Source of the DNA: Chitinimonas viridis
GTDB taxonomy: Bacteria; Pseudomonadota; Gammaproteobacteria; Burkholderiales; Chitinimonadaceae
Reading direction: 5' to 3'
DNA length: 64,000 nt
NCBI RefSeq assembly: GCF_030409555.1
Contig: NZ_JAUFPU010000018.1
Location: 438,447-502,446, forward strand
Shown here in pieces: positions 35,594 through 44,655 of this stretch. The notes beneath the pieces were generated by a model, which had not been told where the DNA came from, searched no databases, and was given only the letters and a program-made list of their open reading frames with translations. Position 1 is the stretch's first letter, and every line of letters begins with the position of its first letter. The position numbers and the translations under genes were made by a program.

Positions 35594-35770
35594 GGCATTC
35601 CCCGACGGCAAACCTATCCGCCCAGTGTAGTGCGCCGGCGCCGGACTAACCAAGGGCGGAGGATGGGCAATACCATCAAGGGAGCGCCGCCGTATCAGGC
35701 AGCGCCAGGGTCGCCCTGGCGTCTGCGCTGTCCGTCACGCCCCGCTATGGCTTGAGTGCAATCCAGCCTC

Positions 35771-36106
35771 TCAGCGCATGAACCAGACCCGCTCTATACC
35801 CTGCGCCCCCACCTGGTAGATCACCACCAGCGCAGCCTCACCCATGATGGGGTGACCAGTGATCTGCTCATGGTCGATGACGCGATTGCCCACCACTATG
35901 CGCTGGGTCACCACGGCATGCACGGTGGAACCCGGGAACAAGATGCGGCCATAGCGTTCGCGCAGGGCAGCCTTGCCCTCCAGCACCGGCGTAGCGGGAA
36001 ACTCATGCACCACCACATCATCGGCATAGAGGGCCAGAAAGCCTTCCAGGTCGAGCTGGTTGTAGCAATCGAGCTGCGCCTGGGCGTAATCGGCCGGCCG
36101 CATCAT
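35771..36106 (-). CDS. SnoaL-like (NTF2-fold) small protein
   Basis: 111 residues. MMRPADYAQAQLDCYNQLDLEGFLALYADDVVVHEFP is the nuclear transport factor 2 / SnoaL start, and VIDHEQITGHP the later strands. The fold serves as a steroid isomerase-like enzyme or a small-ligand binder; the ligand is unknown here. The start overlaps the prlC stop as TGATG, so it is coupled to prlC. Confidence 0.85.
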   Translation of the reverse strand: MMRPADYAQAQLDCYNQLDLEGFLALYADDVVVHEFPATPVLEGKAALRERYGRILFPGSTVHAVVTQRIVVGNRVIDHEQITGHPIMGEAALVVIYQVGAQGIERVWFMR

Positions 36107-38163
36107 CAGATCAGGCCACGCTTGGCCAGCATGGGCTCTACCTTGGGGTCGCGACCGCGGAAGGCCCGGTAGGCGGCGGCAGGCTCCTGCTTGTTGCCTG
36201 CGCTGTAGATATGGCGGTACAGCCGCTCCGCCGTCTCGGCATGGAAGGGGTCGCCGGCTTCGACAAAGGCGTCGTAGCCATCGGCATCCAGCACCTCGGC
36301 CCACATGTAGACATAGTAGCCAGCGGCATAGCCGGGGCCGGCAAACAAGTGCTGGAAATGCGACAGGTAGTGGCGCAGGCCGATGTCCTCGGGCACCCCC
36401 AGCGCCGCGCATTGCTCGGCCTCGAAGGCGGCAACGTCCACCTCGGTGCCATTGGGCAGCGAATGCAGCGCCATGTCTATCAGGGCCGGCGCGACATACT
36501 GGATGGTGGCCCAGGCCTGGTTGAACTGGCGTGCCGCCTTGAGTTTCTGCAGCAGCGCGGCGGGAATGGCTTCGCCGGTCTGGTAGTGCCGGGCATGCTG
36601 CTTGAGCACGGACTCTTCGTCGGCCCAGTTCTCGAATATCTGCGAGGGCAGCTCGACAAAATCGCTTAGCACCTGGGTACCGGCCAGATGCTCATAGCGC
36701 ACCTGCGACAGCAGGCCATGCAGGCCGTGGCCGAATTCATGGAACAGGGTACGCAGGTCATCCGCGCTCAGCAGCGTGGTATCGGCCTTGGCAAAGTTGT
36801 TGTTGTTGATGACGATGGGCAGTGTGCCGCCAGCGATACCGCTCTGGCTGCGGAAGATGCTCATCCAGGCGCCACTGCGCTTGCTGGGCCGTGCGTAGTT
36901 GTCGCCAATGAACAGGCCAACCAGTTGATCAGCGCGGTCGCGCACTTCCCACAGGCGGGCATCGGCGTGGTAAAGCGGTATGCCCTTCTGTTCCACGAAA
37001 CGTACGCCGAACAATTTGCCGGCACAGTCGAACATGGCGGTGATCATGTTCTCCAGCGCAAAGTAGGGCTTGATCTCGGCATCGTCCAGATCGTAGCGCT
37101 GCTGCCTGACCTTCTCCGCCAGATAGCGCCAGTCCCAGGCTGCGATCGGGGTCGGCTCACCCAGCGAGCGGGCCATCTCGGTCAGCGCCAGACGGTCCTG
37201 CTCAGCCTTGCGTTTGGCTGGCTCCCAGGCGCGGCTCAGTAGATCGTGCACGGCGGCCGGCTTGCCGGCCATGCGGTCCACCAGCTCATAGTCGGCATAA
37301 CTAGCATAGCCATGCAGCGCAGCCTGCTCCTGCCGTAGCACCATGATCTGGGCGGCCAGGGGGCGATTATCGTGCTCGCCGGCATGGGCGCCACGGGCCA
37401 CCCGTTCGCGCCAGACAGTCTCACGCAGATCGCGGCGCGAGGAGAACGTCAGGAAGGGTTCTGCCAGCGAAGGCGACAGGGTGATGGCATGGCTGCCTTC
37501 GGGCAGGCCCAGTTGGCGGGCGGCGCCCTGGGCCGACGCCAGCAAGAAATCCGGCAGGCCAGCCAGATCAGCGGCATCCTTGAGCTGCAGCGAGAAACCG
37601 GCTTCGTCGGCCAGCACATTCTGGGTAAAGCGGGTGCACAGGCCGGCCAGCGCCTCCATCACCTCGCCATAGCGCTGGCGCTTGTCCTCGGGCAGTTTGG
37701 CGCCGGCACGGACGAAATCCAGGTGGATGCGCTCCAGCAGGCGCAGCTGCTCGCTATCCAGGCCCAATTCGGCACGCTGGCCGTATAGCGCGTCTATGCG
37801 GCTGAACAGCGCGGCATGCATATAGATGGCGTTCTTATGCGCCGCAATACGCGGCGCCATGATCAATTCCACCTCCTGCAGGGCCGGCGAGGTCTCACTG
37901 GAGGAAAGATTGTCGAACAGCAGCTCTATGCGAGTGAGCAGACGACCTGCAGCGTCGAAAGCCACCACGGTATTGTCGAAACTGGCGGGCGCAGCCTGGC
38001 TGGCGATGGCATCCAGTTCGGCCAAGTGGGCCGGCATGGCCAGATCAAAGGCTGGAATGAAATGCCCGGCATTGACCTGATCGAACGGGGGCAGGCCATA
38101 GGGCGTGTGCCAATCTTGCAGCAGCGGGTTGATGGCGAGTGTATCGCGCAGTGCGTCATTCAT
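36106..38163 (-). CDS. prlC: Oligopeptidase A (M3 family)
   Basis: 685 residues, normal for PrlC. NPLLQDWHTPYGLPPFDQV is the typical start, and the zinc motif is H475-E-F-G-H479 with the family extension GLHGLLSQ. The enzyme degrades short peptides, including cleaved signal peptides, in the cytoplasm. It has its own promoter region and is coupled to the NTF2-fold gene behind it. Confidence 0.96.
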   Translation of the reverse strand: MNDALRDTLAINPLLQDWHTPYGLPPFDQVNAGHFIPAFDLAMPAHLAELDAIASQAAPASFDNTVVAFDAAGRLLTRIELLFDNLSSSETSPALQEVELIMAPRIAAHKNAIYMHAALFSRIDALYGQRAELGLDSEQLRLLERIHLDFVRAGAKLPEDKRQRYGEVMEALAGLCTRFTQNVLADEAGFSLQLKDAADLAGLPDFLLASAQGAARQLGLPEGSHAITLSPSLAEPFLTFSSRRDLRETVWRERVARGAHAGEHDNRPLAAQIMVLRQEQAALHGYASYADYELVDRMAGKPAAVHDLLSRAWEPAKRKAEQDRLALTEMARSLGEPTPIAAWDWRYLAEKVRQQRYDLDDAEIKPYFALENMITAMFDCAGKLFGVRFVEQKGIPLYHADARLWEVRDRADQLVGLFIGDNYARPSKRSGAWMSIFRSQSGIAGGTLPIVINNNNFAKADTTLLSADDLRTLFHEFGHGLHGLLSQVRYEHLAGTQVLSDFVELPSQIFENWADEESVLKQHARHYQTGEAIPAALLQKLKAARQFNQAWATIQYVAPALIDMALHSLPNGTEVDVAAFEAEQCAALGVPEDIGLRHYLSHFQHLFAGPGYAAGYYVYMWAEVLDADGYDAFVEAGDPFHAETAERLYRHIYSAGNKQEPAAAYRAFRGRDPKVEPMLAKRGLI

Positions 38164-38326
38164 TGCGGCGGCTTCCGAGCTTGTCAGGAGCTAACCATTC
38201 TACTGTGCGGACCGGCCACTCGCCCACTGCTGCGATAAAGTGCCCAAAGCCGCGACGGATGGAGATCAGCCGCCTGCACCATGGCCGCAGCCTGCCCGCT
38301 CCGTAGCGGTACCGTCACCTGCCCAG

Positions 38327-39157
38327 CTACAGCGCCGGCACGAAGAAGCGCTCCTGCATGTCCTGCAGGCCCACCTCGGCCAGCACAGCGTTGAGCCGCT
38401 GGGCGGCTTGCTTGCGCGGCCGGTTCTGGTATTGGGCAATGATCAGTTCGTTCTTCATCGAATGCTCCCAGCCCACCAGCTCGGTCACCGTCACCTGGTA
38501 GCCATGGGCCTCCAGCTGCAGGCAGCGCAATACATTGGTGAGCTGGCTGCCGAACTCACGGGTGTGGATGGGATGCCGCCATATCTCGGTCAGCGGATTG
38601 GCCAGCATGCTGCCCTTGTGCTTGCGCAGCGCAGCCGCCACCTCGGCCTGGCAGCAAGGCACCAGGACGATGCTCTGCGCCCCCTTGGCCAGGGCAAAGC
38701 GGATGGCATCGTCGGTCGCGGTATTGCAGGCGTGCAGGGCCGTCACCACGTCTATGCGCTCAGGCAGCTCGCTGGAGCTGATCGAATCGGCCACCGACAG
38801 ATTGAGAAAGCGCATGCCCTTGAAGCCCGCCTTGTCGGCCAGCTCGCGCGAGCGGCTTACCAGCTCGTCGCGGGTCTCGATGCCGTAGATCAGGCCGTCG
38901 GGCGCCTGTGCCTTGAAGAACAGGTCGTACAGGATAAAACCCAGATAGGACTTGCCGGCACCGTGATCCACCAGCCGGATATCGGGATGAACGGCCAGCG
39001 CCGCCTGCAGCAGGGGCTCGATGAAGTGGAACAGGTGGTAGACCTGCTTGAGCTTGCGCCGGCTGTCCTGGTTGAGCTTGCCGTCGCGGGTCAGGATGTG
39101 CAGCGCCTTGAGCAACTCAACGGACTGGTCGGGGCGGATGTCGTACTTCTCGGTCAT
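38327..39157 (-). CDS. SAM-dependent methyltransferase (Methyltransf_32 type)
   Basis: 276 residues from ATG 39157; a GTG 15 bases upstream is an alternative. Motif I is unusual: RLVDHGAGKSYLGFILYDLF. Later motifs are VVTALHACNTATDDAIRFAL and SIVLVPCCQAEVA, the latter with a PCC sequence seen in Methyltransf_32 members. The substrate is unknown; RNA or protein are both possible. AGGTG lies upstream. Monocistronic, divergent from slyX. Confidence 0.8.
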   Translation of the reverse strand: MTEKYDIRPDQSVELLKALHILTRDGKLNQDSRRKLKQVYHLFHFIEPLLQAALAVHPDIRLVDHGAGKSYLGFILYDLFFKAQAPDGLIYGIETRDELVSRSRELADKAGFKGMRFLNLSVADSISSSELPERIDVVTALHACNTATDDAIRFALAKGAQSIVLVPCCQAEVAAALRKHKGSMLANPLTEIWRHPIHTREFGSQLTNVLRCLQLEAHGYQVTVTELVGWEHSMKNELIIAQYQNRPRKQAAQRLNAVLAEVGLQDMQERFFVPAL

Positions 39158-39246
39158 AACGATGCTTTTCACCTATCAAGACCGGAATGCTACGCGGCTA
39201 AGCAAAAATCGGTAAGCTCCGCCCGTCTTTTGAAAGCGAGTAGGTC

Positions 39247-39444
39247 ATGGAAGATCGCATTACCGAACTGGAAATCCGCCTGGCGTTGCAGGACGACCTG
39301 CTGGATGAGCTGAACCGCGTGGTCGCCCGCCAGCAGCAGCAAATGGAGTGGCTGGCACAGGAACTACGCCGCCTGAACGACCAGATGCGCACGCCCGACG
39401 GCAGCAAGGGCGGCCCCCAGCATGAGATTCCGCCACATTATTAA
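39247..39444 (+). CDS. slyX: SlyX family protein
   Basis: 65 residues, one long coiled coil: EDRITELEIRLALQDDLLDEL and EWLAQELRRLNDQM, ending in the GGPQHEIPPHY tail that is highly conserved in SlyX. Its function is unknown. Short conserved gene, divergent from the methyltransferase. Confidence 0.93.
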   Translation: MEDRITELEIRLALQDDLLDELNRVVARQQQQMEWLAQELRRLNDQMRTPDGSKGGPQHEIPPHY

Positions 39445-39540
39445 GTGGTTAGCCGCGCCGGACAGGTTAAAATGATCGATTGATCTAATTGAAGCGTCTG
39501 GCCCGCCATGCGGCGTATCAGCGCTTGACCCGGAGTATTC

Positions 39541-40560
39541 ATGTCCAGCACCACCCTGACCCCGCTGCTGCAAGCCGCCTTTGATGCCCGTACCGAGCTG
39601 CTGGCCCGCCTGCACGGTGAAGCCACCGATGCCTACCGACTGTTCCATGGCAGCGTGGAAGGTGAAGCCGGCCTCACCATAGACCGCTATGGCAGCCTGC
39701 TGCTGGTGCAGACTTTCCACAGCAGCCTGAGCCCAGCCCAGCTGGACGAGATCGAGGACTTCTACGAGCACGCCAGCCCCGGTCTCGCCATGGTCTACAA
39801 CGATCGCAGCGGCGCCAACTCGCGCATAGGCAACCCCCTGCCCGAGGATGAACTGGAAGCCGCCATGCTGCCGCGCGAGTTCCAGGAGCTGGGCGTGAGC
39901 TACCATGTGCAGGCTCGTCATGGCGGCCAGGACCCCTGGCTGTTCCTGGACATGCGCGCCGGCCGCCGTCGGGTGATGCAGGAGGCCGAGGGCAAGTCTG
40001 TGCTGAATCTGTTTGCCTACACCTGCGGCATCGGCATCGCCGCCGCCAAGGCCGGCGCCAGCCACGTGGTGAATGTGGACTTCGCTGAATCCAGCCTGCG
40101 CGTGGGCAAGCAGAATGCCCGCCTGAACAACCTGCCCATACGCCCCCGTTTTGTGCAGAGCGATGTCTTCCCCGCCGTGCGCCAGCTGTCGGGCCTGGGA
40201 CAGCCCACCATGGTGCGCGGCAAGCGCATGCCCCCCTTCCCCAAATTGGAAGCCAAGCAGTTCGACCTGGTATTCCTGGATCCGCCCCGCTATGCCAAGA
40301 GCCTGTTCGGCGTGGTGGATCTGGTCAACGACTACTCCTCGGTTTTCAAGCCTGCCCTGCTGGCCACCGCCGAAGGCGGCACCCTCATCTGCTGCAACAA
40401 TGTAGCCCAGGTGGATGCCGATGCCTGGCTGGACCTGCTGCAACGTAGCGCCGCCAAGGCCGGCCGCACGGTGCGCGAGGTGGAATGGATCACCCCGGAA
40501 GGCGACTTCCCCAGCCATGATGGCAAGCACCCGCTGAAGATGGTACTGCTACGCGTTTAA
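39541..40560 (+). CDS. Class I rRNA-type methyltransferase, RlmI-like without PUA
   Basis: 339 residues. A short N-terminal region (YRLFHGSVEGEAGLTIDRYGS) matches the middle part of RlmI, but the usual N-terminal PUA domain is missing. The methyltransferase domain carries VLNLFAYTCGIGIAAAKAGA (motif I) and DLVFLDPPRYAKS (motif IV). RlmI makes m5C1962 in 23S rRNA; this shorter protein may act on other RNA, and it lacks an obvious Cys catalytic pair. It lies behind slyX. Confidence 0.82.
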   Translation: MSSTTLTPLLQAAFDARTELLARLHGEATDAYRLFHGSVEGEAGLTIDRYGSLLLVQTFHSSLSPAQLDEIEDFYEHASPGLAMVYNDRSGANSRIGNPLPEDELEAAMLPREFQELGVSYHVQARHGGQDPWLFLDMRAGRRRVMQEAEGKSVLNLFAYTCGIGIAAAKAGASHVVNVDFAESSLRVGKQNARLNNLPIRPRFVQSDVFPAVRQLSGLGQPTMVRGKRMPPFPKLEAKQFDLVFLDPPRYAKSLFGVVDLVNDYSSVFKPALLATAEGGTLICCNNVAQVDADAWLDLLQRSAAKAGRTVREVEWITPEGDFPSHDGKHPLKMVLLRV

Positions 40561-40586
40561 GAGCCTGATCACCCTGGATAACTGCC

Positions 40587-41060
40587 ATGCCCTCGCTGCG
40601 CCATTTGCTACTGACCCTGCTTATGCTGATTGCCCCGCTGGCCCATGCCGATGACCGTGCAGATGTCGGTGCCGTACTGGATCGTTTTCACGGCGCTGCC
40701 GCCAAGGCACAGTTCGAGCCTTATTTCGCGCTGTTTACCGCAGATGGCGTATTTATCGGCACCGATGCCAGCGAGCGCTGGACGGTGGCGCAGTTCAAAG
40801 CCTACGCCAAACCGCATTTCGACAAGGGTCGTGGCTGGACCTACACCCAGGCCGAGCGGCATATCAGCCTGGCACCGGACGGCAGCCACGCCTTCTTTGA
40901 CGAGCTGCTGGACAATGCCAACCTGGGCCGCTGCCGGGGTACTGGGGTACTGCGCAAGGAAGCGGGCCAGTGGAAGATCGCCCAGTACCACCTGACCATC
41001 CCAGTACCGAATGCGCTGGCCGACAGCGTGGTCAAGCAGATACGGGCGGCCCAGCCCTAA
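40587..41060 (+). CDS. Exported SnoaL-like (NTF2-fold) protein
   Basis: 157 residues. Signal peptide to AHA-D (residue 21), then a SnoaL_3-type fold: VGAVLDRFHGAAAKAQFEPYFALFTADGVFIGTD, HFDKGRGWTYTQAERHI and GTGVLRKEAGQWKIAQYHLTI. A periplasmic member of a family usually cytosolic; ligand unknown. It follows the methyltransferase by 26 bases and may be expressed with it. Confidence 0.85.
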   Translation: MPSLRHLLLTLLMLIAPLAHADDRADVGAVLDRFHGAAAKAQFEPYFALFTADGVFIGTDASERWTVAQFKAYAKPHFDKGRGWTYTQAERHISLAPDGSHAFFDELLDNANLGRCRGTGVLRKEAGQWKIAQYHLTIPVPNALADSVVKQIRAAQP

Positions 41061-41110
41061 GCGCCTAGTTATGGACTCAAGTCATTCACTGTTGATATCA
41101 GGTTGTGCTG

Positions 41111-41131
41111 GCGCCAGGAAAATCCTGGCGC
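41111..41131. terminator. Hairpin between convergent genes
   Basis: GCGCCAGGA, loop AAA, TCCTGGCGC: a perfect 9-bp stem downstream of the NTF2-fold gene and of the convergent flavin reductase gene. No T-run, so a weak or factor-assisted terminator. Confidence 0.5.
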
Positions 41132-41248
41132 TAAGCGCCAATGCAGCCTGATACAGCAGGCTTCCCCCGATTTAGTCCGCACACCCCGCCCTCACGAGGC
41201 CAGCAACAACACCGTATTGCACGGCATACGGAGTTGCCGGCAGTGACC

Positions 41249-41809
41249 TCAAGGCATGGGCACCTGGAATGCCTCCCCGGTCTCAAAGAAGGTGCCGCCA
41301 GCCACATAGTGGATGGAGCGCTCACGGCCCGGTGCGAAATGCCAATGTCCCTGGCTGAAGTCGCGCGGGTCTGCCCAGGCGGCGACCACTTCGGCAATGA
41401 ACAGATCGTAAGCCTGCTGGATATGCGGCTCGGCCATCACCCTGCACTCCAGCCAGCCCACGCAGCCTGCCAGCAGCGGTGCCGCAACCTGGCTGCCGGC
41501 AAAGGTCGCCAGCTGGTATTCGGCAAACTTGTCCAGCTCCCTGCCGCTCTGGTTGCCCACCGCCACGGTGGCCTGAGCCAGACTGCGGCCTGGGATATTG
41601 AGCACGAACTCTCCCGACGCCTCGACAAGCTCACGAGTCAGGGTGTGCTTGTCTATGACCACCGTAATCTTGGGTGGCGAGAAATCCAGCGGCATGCTCC
41701 AGGCTGCTGCCATCACATTGCGGCGCTCGCCGTGCGCGCTGGAAACCAGCACGGTAGGGCCATGGTTGAGCAGGCGATAAGCCTTGGCGAGGTCGACGGG
41801 TTGGTGCAT
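41249..41809 (-). CDS. Flavin reductase family protein (FMN-binding split barrel)
   Basis: 186 residues from ATG 41809 (MHQPVDLAKAYRLLNHGPTV). The split-barrel motifs GERRNVMAAAWSMPLDFSPPKITVVIDK and EFVLNIPGRSLAQATVAVGNQSGRELDKF are family features. It probably binds FMN and reduces it with NAD(P)H or binds another flavin-dependent substrate. The longer frame upstream to 42043 runs over the flavoprotein gene and is not coding. It starts 107 bases after that gene's stop and may share its transcript. Confidence 0.87.
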   Translation of the reverse strand: MHQPVDLAKAYRLLNHGPTVLVSSAHGERRNVMAAAWSMPLDFSPPKITVVIDKHTLTRELVEASGEFVLNIPGRSLAQATVAVGNQSGRELDKFAEYQLATFAGSQVAAPLLAGCVGWLECRVMAEPHIQQAYDLFIAEVVAAWADPRDFSQGHWHFAPGRERSIHYVAGGTFFETGEAFQVPMP

Positions 41810-41915
41810 GGCGGGCTCGGCGTTAGAGGGAATCAACCAGCCAGATGGGGGCGATGGCGGCAGACTGCAAGGCAAGGGACAGGTGCGTGCATTATGTTGC
41901 AGGCAGCAGGGCCGG

Positions 41916-43166
41916 TCAGCGCACTCGCGCCAACCAATCGAGCACCCCCTGCCCCGCCTTGCGGCCGCTGGCAAAGCAGGCGGTGAGCAGGTAGCCGCCG
42001 GTGGGCGCCTCCCAATCCAGCATCTCGCCTGCACAGAATACACCGGGCAGTTGGCGCAGCATCAGGCCACCCTCCAAGGCCTCGAACCGCACGCCACCGG
42101 CCGTGCTGATGGCCTCTGCCAAGGGGCGCGGCTCGCCCAGGGTGATGGGTAGGGCCTTGATGCCCTCTGCCAGACGCACGGGGTCATTGAATGACTCCTT
42201 GCTCAGACACTCGCGCAGCAGGCCGGCCTTGACGCCGGTGATACCCAGCTTGCTCTGCAGATGGCTGGACAGCGAACGCGAGCCCCTTGGATGGGCCACT
42301 TCGGCCCGCACCCGCGCCAGATCACGCCCTGGCGCCAGGTCGATATGGATGGTGGCATGCCCCTGCCTGGCCACCTCTTCACGCAAGGCGGCCGCATGGG
42401 CGTAGATCAGGCTGCCCTCCACCCCGGCATCGCTGACCACGAACTCGCCTTGCTTGCGGTATTCCTTGCCGCTGCCATCGGCAAACGACAGCACCACTGA
42501 TTTCAGTGGGGCGCCGGCGAATTTTTCCCGGAAATGCTCGCTCCAGGCCACCTCAAAGCCGCAGTTGGCCGGTCTGAGCGGCGCAATATCCACCCCCTGC
42601 GCTGCCAGCATTGGCTGCCAGGCACCATCCGACCCCAACCTGGGCCAGCTGGCGCCGCCCAAGGCCAGTACGGTGGCGCTGGCCTTGCAGTGCTTTTCGC
42701 CTTCGGCCGTAGCCAGCCGCAGGCTGCCATCCGCCGTCCACCCCAGCCAACGGTGCCGCACATGGATGCGCACGCCCATGCCCTTGAGCCGGTGCAGCCA
42801 GGCGCGCAGCAGGGGTGCAGCCTTCATATCAGTGGGGAAGACCCGCCCTGAGCTGCCCACAAAGGTGGCAATGCCCAAGCCATGTATCCAGTCGCACAGT
42901 GCGTCGGGGCCGAAGTCCGCCAGCAACTGGCCCAGCTCGCGCTCCCGCTCGCCATAGCGGCTGAGAAAAGGCGCCAAGGGTTCGGAGTGGGTAATGTTCA
43001 TGCCACCCACGCCGGCCAGCAGGAACTTGCGGCCAACCGAGGGCATGGCGTCGTAGACATCCACCGCCATGCCGGCCTGCACCAGCACCTCGGCCGCCAT
43101 CAGGCCGGCAGGGCCGCCACCGATGATGGCTATGGCAGGAGAGGAGGCAATCGCGATATCAGACAT
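41916..43166 (-). CDS. BaiN/RdsA-type NAD(P)/FAD-dependent oxidoreductase (TIGR03862)
   Basis: 416 residues. FAD-binding start AIAIIGGGPAGLMAAEVLVQAGMAVDVYD (GxGxxG), then SVGRKFLLAGVGGMNITHSEP, ATVLALGGASWPRLGSDG and PGVFCAGEMLDWEAPTGGYLL near the C-terminus. These are diagnostic for the HI0933/TIGR03862 flavoproteins, sometimes called BaiN after the bile-acid enzymes. The substrate here is unknown. Alone, followed by the flavin reductase gene. Confidence 0.92.
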   Translation of the reverse strand: MSDIAIASSPAIAIIGGGPAGLMAAEVLVQAGMAVDVYDAMPSVGRKFLLAGVGGMNITHSEPLAPFLSRYGERERELGQLLADFGPDALCDWIHGLGIATFVGSSGRVFPTDMKAAPLLRAWLHRLKGMGVRIHVRHRWLGWTADGSLRLATAEGEKHCKASATVLALGGASWPRLGSDGAWQPMLAAQGVDIAPLRPANCGFEVAWSEHFREKFAGAPLKSVVLSFADGSGKEYRKQGEFVVSDAGVEGSLIYAHAAALREEVARQGHATIHIDLAPGRDLARVRAEVAHPRGSRSLSSHLQSKLGITGVKAGLLRECLSKESFNDPVRLAEGIKALPITLGEPRPLAEAISTAGGVRFEALEGGLMLRQLPGVFCAGEMLDWEAPTGGYLLTACFASGRKAGQGVLDWLARVR

Positions 43167-43373
43167 GGCTCGGGGACGACCCCTGGTGACAATATCCAGG
43201 GACTATAGCGTTAATGGCGGGGGCGCATGGTACACCTTGCGGCATGTCGGGCGGTGAGTGGACATCGAGCCGCCACAGCAAATTGTCCCAGGCTACGTCG
43301 CCCGGCACCGCTCACCCAGCAACCTCCGCGCACGATCCGTACCCGGTGCCAATGCGCCATGAACGTATGCTTA

Positions 43374-43497
43374 GAGCGGCTAACAAAACCCAGCGTAGCG
43401 GTTCTGGCTAGGCGTGCGAGCGCAGGCGCGCGCAGCTGACAGTACGTGGGTACGGCAAGCCCGCACAACTACGCCAGAAGGGTTTTGTTAGCCGCTC
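43374..43497. mobile_element. 124-bp MITE-like element with 18-bp perfect terminal repeats
   Basis: Left end GAGCGGCTAACAAAACCC (43374-43391), right end its exact reverse complement (43480-43497), flanked on both sides by TTA (43371-43373, 43498-43500). Perfect ends plus a 3-bp TNA-type duplication are the pattern of a non-autonomous element of the IS5/IS1031 kind (inferred). The interior is 88 bases without coding capacity. The right TTA is the stop codon (TAA on the reverse strand) of the DUF1853 gene. Confidence 0.82.
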
Positions 43498-44439
43498 TTA
43501 TAACCCCAAGGCGGCCGCGCCCGGTGTCTCCGCCACCTTGCGGCGCAGCTGGCGCAAGCTATCAGCGTCGGGCCAGCCTGCAGGCAGCACCATGCCGCGA
43601 GCCAGTTCCTGCCCGCCTGCCGCCAGGGGCGCATACTCGGCCACCATGACCGGCCTGGCGCTGGCCGCAAAGTGTCGTGCCAGCAGGGCCTGTACAGCAC
43701 CCAAATCTGGCGCTTCGCCATAGGCCAGCTGCGGCGCCAGCCACAGGCGCTTGGGCAGGCAGCACCACAGGCTGTCTGGCCGGGTTTGCGGCCATGCCTC
43801 ACCCCAGCAGCGCCACCAGCCACGCAGGTGGTCGCCAGCCAGCATGGCGGGGGCGGGTGACGAAGGCTCGCGATAGAACATGCGCCCACGCAGCCAGGGC
43901 ATGGCCTGGACCGGCCCCAGACCATGCAGCGCCGCCAGCCCGGCAGGCGTATGTGGTAGTTGCAACTGGTGGTGCAGCAGGCGTGCCAACTTGAGGCTGA
44001 GTGCATCGTGCAGGCCCGGCCCCACCAGGAACAAGCCTTGCGGGTCGGGCAGGGCCAGATAGAACTTTACCGCCAGTTCAATATGCCATACCCGCCCGGT
44101 GGGTGGGCGTAGCAGGAAATCGTACTCGCCCAGGCTGCGGCCGGCTTCCCGCACGGCCAACTGGCTGGCCAGCAGGTCGTGGCCGGGCAGGTGGAGCAAG
44201 GCCTGCCGCATCAGATCCTCGGCGTAGCGTCCCAGCCTGTAGCCCTGGCCCACCGTTTGCAGGGCCGCCAGCCCTGGCAACAGCGCCGTCCTGTCCAGCG
44301 CCCGCCACCAGGCCTCACCCAAGACGGCATCGCCAGCGAGCGCATCGGCCGGCAGCCAAGCCGGTGCCAATAGCGAGGGCGAGGTCAGCAGCCAGTGCAA
44401 ATCGGCAACAGCGTTGGTTTGTCGTATTTCTGGCAACAT
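43498..44439 (-). CDS. DUF1853 family protein
   Basis: 313 residues from ATG 44439; the frame could also start at a TTG 30 bases upstream. DUF1853 motifs are LHWLLTSPSLL, GRYAEDLMRQALLHLP, REAGRSLGEYDFLLRPPTGRVWHIELAVKFYLA and LVGPGLHDALSLKLARL. The GEYDFLL/HIE-AVKFYL acids look like a PD-(D/E)xK nuclease-like core (inference). The stop codon TAA is formed by the TTA duplicated next to the MITE-like element, so the original end may have differed. Confidence 0.85.
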   Translation of the reverse strand: MLPEIRQTNAVADLHWLLTSPSLLAPAWLPADALAGDAVLGEAWWRALDRTALLPGLAALQTVGQGYRLGRYAEDLMRQALLHLPGHDLLASQLAVREAGRSLGEYDFLLRPPTGRVWHIELAVKFYLALPDPQGLFLVGPGLHDALSLKLARLLHHQLQLPHTPAGLAALHGLGPVQAMPWLRGRMFYREPSSPAPAMLAGDHLRGWWRCWGEAWPQTRPDSLWCCLPKRLWLAPQLAYGEAPDLGAVQALLARHFAASARPVMVAEYAPLAAGGQELARGMVLPAGWPDADSLRQLRRKVAETPGAAALGL

Positions 44440-44523
44440 CTTTGTGGTATTCCAACCGGTAGGCAGCAAGACAAGTAGTCAAGGCAAGGCTGCGCTACGA
44501 TACGCCAACTCCGGAAGCAGCAC

Positions 44524-44552
44524 TTGCGAACCGGGGCCTGTCTCCATATAAC
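44524..44552 (+). promoter_or_regulatory. Sigma-70-type promoter upstream of the nucleotidyltransferase-like gene
   Basis: TTGCGA (44524-44529), 17-base spacer, TATAAC (44547-44552), about 104 bases upstream of the gene start at 44656. Transcript would include the hairpin at 44573-44596. Confidence 0.5.
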
Positions 44553-44572
44553 GCATAGGGGGCAGTGAAACA

Positions 44573-44596
44573 CGGCCAGGGAACCTGGCCGGTTTT
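44573..44596 (+). terminator. Terminator-like hairpin in the leader of the 44656 gene
   Basis: CGGCCAGG, loop GAA, CCTGGCCG, then GTTTTGG: a perfect 8-bp stem with a short T-run, between the predicted promoter and the gene. Could be an attenuator. Confidence 0.5.
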
Positions 44597-44655
44597 GGCG
44601 GTTCCCAATGTGCGGCGGGCAACAAGCACGCCACATCCAAGCCAGCGAGGACGAC

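Noticed and set aside
39364-40530. Long reverse frame opposite the RlmI-like gene
   Set aside because: Antisense shadow; no ribosome binding site or family similarity.
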